From contig JAUVAM010000034.1 in the NCBI GenBank assembly GCA_030591745.1, positions 1 through 11,998 on the forward strand: 11,998 bases of DNA. Direction: 5' to 3'. The notes under the pieces are model-generated. The model did not search any database. It was given only the letters and a program-made list of their open reading frames with translations, and was not told the DNA's origin. Position 1 is the first letter of the stretch. Each line of letters begins with the position of its first letter. Below, piece after piece: positions 1 through 5,419 of this stretch. The position numbers were made by a program, and so were the translations under genes. This DNA comes from Deltaproteobacteria bacterium (lineage in GTDB: Bacteria; Myxococcota; B64-G9).

Positions 1-1280
1 GGACCGGCTTTGCGATTGGCAACGATGCCCATACGGAGGGCGAGGAGCCCAACGAGGTGAGCGTGGCCGATGGGGGCGAACTCCTGGGCACGACCGACGG
101 CGGCGCGAATTGGGACCTGCTTTGGTCCACCGGCGGCGAGTTTTTGAGCGGCATTCACTTCGCCGACGAGCAGCATGGTTTTATCTCGGTTATCGACAAC
201 AACGAACAGCTCTTCTTTCGCTCTACGACAAACGGCGGCACAAGCTGGCAGACGGTGGCCATCCCTACCACCATCACCGGGGGGGGCGGGAAAGTGACCC
301 ATATCGCGGGCCTCATGGTGGAGCCTGGTGGACTTGGGCAGGCGGTGGGGGTCTACGACGCGGGCTTTTCCACCAGTGACGGTGGGCAGGTTTACATGCT
401 CGCGGCTTACACTTCGGATGACGGGGGCGCGAATTGGCTGCTTGAAGTCAACGACCCAGGGGATGCACAAAATCCCCATCCGGAAGGCGCCATGATCGAC
501 GCCTGTTTTTATTCGGATCGCTTGGCCTGGGCCGTGGGTACCGGCTTGCGCATTTACAAGAACGCTCCGCCTTGTGCTTCGGATGCCGATTGTTTCGAAG
601 GTTACGTTTGTGATGCCGGATCTTGCCAGCCCAATACCTCCGGTCCTTGCAGCGTCGATGGCGACTGCTTCGCCGACTACGTTTGTCGCGATGGGCAATG
701 CCAGGAACCGGGCCCGGCGGCATGCGTAGACGACGAAGACTGCGAGGGGGCTTTGGTCTGCGTCCACGGTCATTGCACCGAGCGACCGGGCTGCGATGAG
801 GAGGCACCCATCGGCTCCCAGGGTTGTCCCTTTGGTCAGATCTGCATCTTCGGCCGTTGTATCCAGGACACGAACTGCTCGAGTGATGAACAGTGCCCTG
901 CCGACCAGCATTGTTACGAAGGACATTGCGTGCCCGACGAGCTGCCGGACTATCGTTGCCTTGATGATGCCGATTGCGCCACGGGCGAAGAGTGCATCGA
1001 CACCTGGTGCGAGTGGGTGGGTTTGCCAGATGCGGGAACCCCTGATGCATCGAGCGAGGACGCGGGTGTCGAGGACGATGCTGGCGTGACGAGCGACGCG
1101 GGTGTGGAGGAAGACGGCGGCACGACAGGCACGGATCATGGCAGCATAGGAGAAGACGAAGGTGGTGGTTGTGGTTGCGGAGCGGTTGGGTCGAGCCGAT
1201 TTCCTCCTGTGTGGATTTTGGGTTTTGCTCTTTTTGTCTTCGGCATGAGGCGCAGGTTTGGCTTTCGGAGGGATGCATGA
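1..1280 (+). CDS. Asp-box beta-propeller / Cys-rich repeat surface protein with MYXO-CTERM-like tail (5' truncated)
   Basis: The reading frame is open from base 3 to the TGA at 1278-1280, so the true start lies upstream of the window; the internal GTG at 57 is not a likely start. The N-terminal part (about 185 residues visible) has Asp-box/Ycf48-like motifs, T-D-G-G-A-N-W, T-N-G-G-T-S-W and D-D-G-G-A-N-W, as in BNR/sialidase-type propellers. About six Cys-rich units follow (roughly 570-1015), each with a C-x5-C-x5/6-C-x3/4-C spacing, probably disulfide-bonded. Next is an Asp/Ala/Gly-rich linker (about 1029-1131). The end is a MYXO-CTERM-like signal: a Gly-rich C-G-C motif, a hydrophobic helix, then RRR and further basic residues. 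This predicts export and surface anchoring, probably by a myxosortase-type pathway. The specific role is unknown. The stop overlaps the next start (ATGA), implying translational coupling to the MscS channel. Confidence 0.85.
   Translation, partial: TGFAIGNDAHTEGEEPNEVSVADGGELLGTTDGGANWDLLWSTGGEFLSGIHFADEQHGFISVIDNNEQLFFRSTTNGGTSWQTVAIPTTITGGGGKVTHIAGLMVEPGGLGQAVGVYDAGFSTSDGGQVYMLAAYTSDDGGANWLLEVNDPGDAQNPHPEGAMIDACFYSDRLAWAVGTGLRIYKNAPPCASDADCFEGYVCDAGSCQPNTSGPCSVDGDCFADYVCRDGQCQEPGPAACVDDEDCEGALVCVHGHCTERPGCDEEAPIGSQGCPFGQICIFGRCIQDTNCSSDEQCPADQHCYEGHCVPDELPDYRCLDDADCATGEECIDTWCEWVGLPDAGTPDASSEDAGVEDDAGVTSDAGVEEDGGTTGTDHGSIGEDEGGGCGCGAVGSSRFPPVWILGFALFVFGMRRRFGFRRDA
1161..1277 (+). other. MYXO-CTERM-like C-terminal sorting signal (coding)
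   Basis: The last 39 codons of the first gene encode a Gly-rich C-G-C motif, an 8-10 residue spacer, a hydrophobic helix (W-I-L-G-F-A-L-F-V-F-G-M) and a basic end with R-R-R. This is the tripartite plan of MYXO-CTERM signals, which are processed by myxosortase in Myxococcota. Confidence 0.65.
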
Positions 1281-2326
1281 AGTTTTTTGACATGGTTTAC
1301 TGGGAAAACTCGGTGGGGACCTACATCCTTGCAGGTGCCGTGGCCCTGGGTGCCTTGTTCTTGGCTTGGATAGCCAGCGCCGTGATTAAGCGCAAGTTCA
1401 TCCGCCATTACGAAGAGACGGAGACGCGTGTTGACGACATGGTGGCCGACGTCGGCGGTACTGTGGTTTTTTTGCTGCTGTTTTTAGCCGGTCTCCATGC
1501 AGCGGTGAGGGTTTTACAGCTTGCGCCCTGGTTGGAGCGGATCGTTTTCGCGGCCTTCATGGTGTCTTGGACTGTGCTCGGTACTCTTTTTGTCAGCCGT
1601 TTGCTGCGCGGGCTTCTGACCCACTACGTCCAGCGGCACGCCACCAGGACGGAGAGCAAGTTAGACGATCAATTGATCCCGGTCTTCCGCACCGTGATCA
1701 ATGTTGGGCTGTGGGTGGTCGCTGTTTTGTTTCTGCTTTCTAATTTGGGATTTCAAATCGGTTCTATCTTGGCCGGCCTGGGCCTTGGCGGCTTGGCTTT
1801 GGCCATGGCCTCCAAGGATTTGCTGGCGAACGTCTTCGGTGCCTTCACCATTTTGTTTCAGGGGCCTTTTCGGGTGGGCGACGCGGTTAAGTACCAGGGT
1901 CACAGCGGCAAGATCGAATTGGTGGGCATGCGGGCTACCCAGATACGCACCTGGGCCGGTCACTTGGTGACGGTACCCAATGCCCTGGCCACAACCTCGG
2001 TGGTGGAAAATATATCCAACCGGCCTTCTTTTCGTGTTTTGTTCAATTTGGGCCTGGAGTATGGGATCTCCACGGCGCAGATTGACTTGGCGTCCAAGCG
2101 CATTGGGCAAGCCATCGAAGAGGAAGAGGGGACCAAGGCCGGCCCGTCGATACACTTCCTTGAATTCGGCGACAGCGCTCTCGTTTTCCAGGTGCTCTAC
2201 TATGTCCTTGATCAAGACCGGGCCTTGGATATTCGCCACAACATCAACCGGCGCATCAAGGCCAAGCTCGAGGCCGAGGGCATCGGCTTTGCTTATCCCA
2301 CCATCACCGTGAACAAGGTGGCTTAG
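1277..2326 (+). CDS. MscS-family mechanosensitive ion channel
   Basis: This encodes a 349-residue inner-membrane channel, slightly longer than E. coli MscS. Hydrophobic segments lie at about residues 14-37, 60-80, 88-110 and 138-159, followed by the Gly/Ala-rich pore helix at about 161-190 (G-L-G-L-G-G-L-A-L-A-M-A then K-D-L-L-A-N). The downstream P-F-R-V-G-D motif and the V-P-N-A-L segment are the conserved start and core of the MscS beta domain; the alpha/beta vestibule domain follows. Such channels open under membrane tension to relieve hypo-osmotic shock. I chose ATG 1277 because it overlaps the previous stop (ATGA) and has GGAGGG at 1267-1272. The longer reading frame starting near 1169 only reads the previous gene's tail in another frame. 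The sigma factor begins 35 bases downstream, so the channel may be co-transcribed with that module. Confidence 0.93.
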   Translation: MKFFDMVYWENSVGTYILAGAVALGALFLAWIASAVIKRKFIRHYEETETRVDDMVADVGGTVVFLLLFLAGLHAAVRVLQLAPWLERIVFAAFMVSWTVLGTLFVSRLLRGLLTHYVQRHATRTESKLDDQLIPVFRTVINVGLWVVAVLFLLSNLGFQIGSILAGLGLGGLALAMASKDLLANVFGAFTILFQGPFRVGDAVKYQGHSGKIELVGMRATQIRTWAGHLVTVPNALATTSVVENISNRPSFRVLFNLGLEYGISTAQIDLASKRIGQAIEEEEGTKAGPSIHFLEFGDSALVFQVLYYVLDQDRALDIRHNINRRIKAKLEAEGIGFAYPTITVNKVA

Positions 2327-2333
2327 GGGCGTT
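2309..2333 (+). promoter_or_regulatory. Candidate ECF-type promoter upstream of the sigma factor gene
   Basis: The end of the channel gene contains GTGAAC, 15 bases, then CGTT. This resembles the bipartite GGAAC / CGTC promoters recognised by many ECF sigma factors, which often autoregulate their own gene. It sits about 29 bases before the sigma factor ATG. The match is short and not exact, so chance is a real possibility. Confidence 0.2.
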
Positions 2334-2361
2334 TTTTAGAATTCTGAGACAGGGGAGCGGG

Positions 2362-2967
2362 ATGTCGGGTCATCCAGATGAGGCCAGCGAAAGAAAAGCA
2401 CTCGGTGAGTTGGTACGCCGTGCGGCGGCAGGTGCTGCCACGGCCCAGGCCGAGCTCTTCGCTCGCTTTCGGCTGCCGCTGATTCGGCTCTGCATGAGCT
2501 TTCCGGGCATCGGGCAAGCGGATGCCCAGGATCTGGTCCAGGAGACCTTTTTGCGGGCCCTGGGCGGCTTGGGTGATTTGCGAGAGGCCGAACGTTTCGC
2601 GGGCTGGATTTTCGCCATCGCGCGGCGACGCTGCCTGAGCTGGCTGGAAAAACGGGGCAGAGGTTATGCGCAAAGGCGACGCTTCGCCGAATACGCAAAG
2701 CAGGTCTCGGACGCAAAGGGTGATGAGGCCCGCAGGGAGATGGAGCGTCGGATTGTGCAGGAGGTCATTGAGGACATGCCGGATACCAATCTAAAACAGA
2801 CAGGGCGTTTGTTCTATTTGGATGGCTTGGACAGTGCCCAGATCGCCCTGCGTCTGGGCAAGCCTCAAAGCACGATCACCACCTGGCTGAGTCGCTTTCG
2901 GGTCAAGATTCGCAAGCGTCTGTTGGTGGCCATTTTGGAACTGCGCCAAGGAGGAGGTGCATCTTGA
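2362..2967 (+). CDS. ECF-type RNA polymerase sigma factor (sigma-70 family)
   Basis: This 201-residue protein has only the two ECF domains. Region 2 lies at about residues 28-98: D-L-V-Q-E-T-F-L at 57-64 is the core-binding signature, and F-A-G-W-I-F-A-I-A-R at 79-88 is the usual -10 recognition helix motif. Region 4 lies at about 130-190: L-D-G-L-D-S-A-Q-I-A-L-R-L-G plus Q-S-T-I-T-T-W-L-S-R form the helix-turn-helix for the -35 element. It should direct RNA polymerase to a small regulon, perhaps including its own operon. ATG 2362 is preceded by a purine-rich AGGGGAGCGGG sequence. The stop overlaps the TTG start of a membrane-bound protein that fits as its anti-sigma factor. The identity as an ECF sigma is secure; the signal and regulon are not visible. 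Confidence 0.93.
   Translation: MSGHPDEASERKALGELVRRAAAGAATAQAELFARFRLPLIRLCMSFPGIGQADAQDLVQETFLRALGGLGDLREAERFAGWIFAIARRRCLSWLEKRGRGYAQRRRFAEYAKQVSDAKGDEARREMERRIVQEVIEDMPDTNLKQTGRLFYLDGLDSAQIALRLGKPQSTITTWLSRFRVKIRKRLLVAILELRQGGGAS
2948..2957 (+). promoter_or_regulatory. Strong ribosome binding site deciding a TTG start
   Basis: AAGGAGGAGG lies 6 bases before TTG 2964, inside the last codons of the sigma factor gene. It is close to a perfect anti-16S match and supports the unusual TTG start of the anti-sigma gene, which overlaps the sigma factor stop as TTGA. Confidence 0.8.
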
Positions 2968-3776
2968 GCGGGCACCTGAAGAAAAAGGATCTGGAATCCC
3001 TCCTGGCGGGGTCTTTGGATGCATCGGTCGAGGCTGAGTTCTTGGCCCACCTGAAGGCGGAGCCCGACTGTCCGGCATGTGAAGAGGTCATGGCCAGCTT
3101 GAGCGACGAAGAGGAAACGGCCCTGTTTGCTTTACTGGCAGGATGCGAAAGTGCGCGAGATCCTGGGGATACCTGGCAAGCGCGGGATTTGAATTCGGGT
3201 GGGGGCGGAGGCCTGGGATGGTTGCGTTGGGCATTGGCCGGGGTGGGTCTGAGCCTGCTGTTGGTCTTGGGCTCTTTGTTTTGGGTCATGCGGCCCGCGC
3301 CGAGCGCGGACGATGGGCAGCGCATCAAGGGTGATGTCACGGAGGCCGCAGGGCCTGGTTTGCGCGGCCTGCGCATGGGCAGGATCACGGGGTCGGGTAC
3401 TGATGTGTTGCCGGTGGACCCGGACAAGCTCTTGTCCCGTCAGGGGCAGTTGGTTTTCTTCGTGGACGCGGATGCGGTTTGTCGGCTTTGGTTGGTTCGT
3501 TTGGGGCCCAAAGACGCCGAGGCCCTGGTCGGTTATCCGGGTACGCCTCAGCTTCGACTTGAGGCGGGTGAGCATTTGTTGCGCTCGGGCGACAAGGCCT
3601 TGGTTCTGCCTTTGACGGCGCTCACGGGCGAGCAGGTTTTTTTCGCGGGTTGCCGTTCGGCGGATGCGCCGCCGGAGCCTGTGAGCTTGCGATCCGAATT
3701 GGATGAACTTCAGTCAGGTCGAGTGCGCTTGGTTTTGCAAATGGAGAAAATGGGGAAGAAAGGTTCGGAACCTTGA
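2964..3776 (+). CDS. Putative membrane-spanning anti-sigma factor with DUF4384-like extracytoplasmic domain
   Basis: This 270-residue protein starts at TTG 2964, supported by AAGGAGGAGG and a 4-base overlap with the sigma factor stop. The N-terminal segment has H29, C36 and C39 (H-x6-C-x2-C), resembling the zinc-binding motif of ZAS/zf-HC2 anti-sigma domains but with wider His-Cys spacing than the classic H-x3-C-x2-C. After a Gly-rich stretch there is a single membrane helix at about 86-108. The remaining roughly 160 residues should be periplasmic. Residues about 160-240 (GQLVFFVDAD..., ...LEAGEHLL..., ...GEQVFFAGC) resemble from memory the DUF4384-like domain often seen beside bacterial caspase genes. 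I infer that the N-terminus holds the sigma factor inactive and the outer domain senses a signal or is cleaved. Its stop overlaps the caspase gene start, again as TTGA. The anti-sigma role is inferred mainly from context and topology. Confidence 0.75.
   Translation: MSGHLKKKDLESLLAGSLDASVEAEFLAHLKAEPDCPACEEVMASLSDEEETALFALLAGCESARDPGDTWQARDLNSGGGGGLGWLRWALAGVGLSLLLVLGSLFWVMRPAPSADDGQRIKGDVTEAAGPGLRGLRMGRITGSGTDVLPVDPDKLLSRQGQLVFFVDADAVCRLWLVRLGPKDAEALVGYPGTPQLRLEAGEHLLRSGDKALVLPLTALTGEQVFFAGCRSADAPPEPVSLRSELDELQSGRVRLVLQMEKMGKKGSEP
3756..3763 (+). promoter_or_regulatory. Ribosome binding site for the TTG-started caspase gene
   Basis: AAGAAAGG lies 9 bases before TTG 3773, inside the end of the anti-sigma gene. 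It is weaker than the site at 2948-2957 but well placed, and it supports the TTG that overlaps the previous stop. Confidence 0.5.
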
Positions 3777-5419
3777 GAGTCGCCCCCGCCACGGCCCTTT
3801 TGGGTCTTTGTCTTGTCATGGCCTGCGCGGCAGCGCAGCGCGACAAGGGCGGGCTTTTGCCGGTGGAGACCTTGAGCGCCGACGCGGTGGAGAAGGCTTT
3901 GGGGCCGAGGCGACTGGCCTTGTTGGTGGGCATCAACCACTTCGAGGATGCGCGATGGCCGGCCCTCAAGCATGCCGTGGCTGATGCCCGGGAGTTGGGC
4001 CAGTTGCTGGCCGATCCCGCCCTGGGCCGCTTTGACCAGATCGAGATCTTGGCTGAGGAAGGGGGCGTGACCCGGGCGAAGATCGAGGCTGCATTCCAGC
4101 GTCTGGTCAAGGCCAATCTCTCGGCCCAAGACACGGTGTTTGTCTACTTCTCCACCCATGGCACGCTGGCCCGGGGGCCCGACGGCAAGCTGGGGCGGTA
4201 TTTGGTGACGAGCGACAGCGTACAAGCGCAGATCGCCGAAAGTGCCCTGGCGGTGGGCGAGTTGCTCAAGCGATTCGAGGCCCTGCCCTCGCGGCGGAAA
4301 GCTTTTGTCTTGGCTTCTTGCCATTCGGGTTCGGGCAAGAGCGCCTTGCCGCAAAGCGTGGCGGCTGAACTCCAGGGCATCAAAGGGGCCTTTTTCGTTA
4401 AGCCCTTGAGAGAAACCAGCCAGGCCAGCATGGTGATGACGGCCTGCGCCTGGGGGGAGACAGCCCGGGAAGACGACTCGCTCAAGCACGACATCTATAC
4501 TCACTTTCTCATCGAGGCCTTGCGCGGGAAGGACGAGGATGGAGATGGGGCGGTGACCGCTTCGGAAGCCCATGCTCACGCCATGGCCCGAACCTACTAT
4601 TTTTCCAAGGGTCGCCAACGACCTCAGGTGGAAAGTTCAATCTTGGGTGCCGATCCCATTGTGCTCAGCGGTCAACCCAGGCGCCGAGCTGATCCGGTTC
4701 TGTATTCCTTCCTGGAAGACTTAGCCGGCATGCGGCTTGAGGTAAATGGCCAAGACAAGGGACCCTTGCCGGCCCGCCTGGTGCTCAAGCCGGGCAGTCA
4801 TCAGGTCGCCTTGCGCAGCAGCCTTGGGGGCAAGATCCTGGTTCACGAGGAAGTGGAGCTCATGCCGGGTCAACGCCTGGCGGTCGAGAGCCTGCTGGAA
4901 AAGAGTCGGCATCTTTGGTCGATTCAGGCTTGGGCGGGCTATCAGTCGTTTTTGGACGCCACCACCCGTAGCGAGTATGTAGCGCCCTCGGCCACCTTGG
5001 GTCTCTCCGTCACCAAGCGGCATTTTCCTTTGGAGTCCTTGGCCCTGGGGCTGGATGTGGGTCTGGCTGGAGGGCGGCAAAGCCTTGAGCTGCCTGGTCT
5101 GAGTTACGAACATGATTTGCTTCAGTTGAGCTACGGTATCAAGCTGCTATTTCTGTTTGGCTTTGGCGATTTGGAACTCAGTTTGGGTCCTCGGCTGGGG
5201 GCTTTGCACTTATGGCGCACTGGATTGCCTGGTGAAAGCGACACGCAACACGTGGCCAACTTCACCCCGGGTTTGCAGACGGGCTTCACATGGCGTCTGT
5301 GGCGCGGCCTGCAATTGGGCCTGGAGTTCAGGATTCATTTCATGTCCATTCACACCCTGGATGCTTCTTTGGATACGGGTTTTGTCGACCTGATGCTGGG
5401 TGCGGGCTGGGGGTTTTGA
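3773..5419 (+). CDS. Secreted caspase-like peptidase (C14 fold) fused to PEGA-like and outer-membrane beta-barrel domains
   Basis: This is a 548-residue protein. Residues 1-18 form an export signal ending L-V-M-A-C, a plausible though imperfect lipobox. The caspase fold spans about 46-305: R-L-A-L-L-V-G-I-N strand, Y-F-S-T-H-G with catalytic His129, and L-A-S-C-H-S-G with catalytic Cys183. Residues 254-265 (DEDGDGAVTASE) match an EF-hand calcium loop. Residues about 315-375 are PEGA-like (L-E-V-N-G ... G-P-L-P-A-R-L-V-L-K-P-G). From about 382 to the end are alternating hydrophobic/aromatic strands ending in Phe548, as in small outer-membrane barrels; the roughly 165-residue size suits eight strands. 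The enzyme is therefore probably envelope-located. It may cleave the neighbouring anti-sigma factor or a death substrate; this is inference. The TTG start is supported by the TTGA overlap and the signal peptide. The barrel call is less certain than the caspase call. Confidence 0.88.
   Translation: MRVAPATALLGLCLVMACAAAQRDKGGLLPVETLSADAVEKALGPRRLALLVGINHFEDARWPALKHAVADARELGQLLADPALGRFDQIEILAEEGGVTRAKIEAAFQRLVKANLSAQDTVFVYFSTHGTLARGPDGKLGRYLVTSDSVQAQIAESALAVGELLKRFEALPSRRKAFVLASCHSGSGKSALPQSVAAELQGIKGAFFVKPLRETSQASMVMTACAWGETAREDDSLKHDIYTHFLIEALRGKDEDGDGAVTASEAHAHAMARTYYFSKGRQRPQVESSILGADPIVLSGQPRRRADPVLYSFLEDLAGMRLEVNGQDKGPLPARLVLKPGSHQVALRSSLGGKILVHEEVELMPGQRLAVESLLEKSRHLWSIQAWAGYQSFLDATTRSEYVAPSATLGLSVTKRHFPLESLALGLDVGLAGGRQSLELPGLSYEHDLLQLSYGIKLLFLFGFGDLELSLGPRLGALHLWRTGLPGESDTQHVANFTPGLQTGFTWRLWRGLQLGLEFRIHFMSIHTLDASLDTGFVDLMLGAGWGF
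4532..4567 (+). other. EF-hand-like calcium-binding loop within the caspase domain
   Basis: Residues 254-265 have Asp at loop positions 1, 3 and 5, Gly at 6, Val at 8 and Glu at 12, the canonical EF-hand ligand pattern. It sits between the catalytic Cys region and the last caspase strand. Similar D-x-D/N-x-D-G-x-V-T-x-x-E loops occur in other bacterial caspase-family proteins, and calcium activation is well known in metacaspases. Calcium binding here is inferred. Confidence 0.6.

Noticed and set aside
570..1015. Cys-rich repeats of the first gene as EGF or metal-binding fingers
   Set aside because: The regular C-x5-C spacing in an exported protein fits disulfide-bonded modules, but it does not match a standard EGF or zinc-finger pattern closely enough to name one.
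448..1293. 281-codon minus-strand open frame opposite the first gene
   Set aside because: Its product is an Arg/His/Pro-rich sequence without domain features; the plus frame carries Asp-box and Cys repeats and a sorting signal.
2271..2336. Small hairpin near the channel gene end plus the T-run at 2331-2336 as a terminator
   Set aside because: The hairpin (GCCGA/TCGGC) is about 45 bases from the T-run and inside coding sequence; no stem abuts the T-run, so readthrough into the sigma factor gene is more likely.
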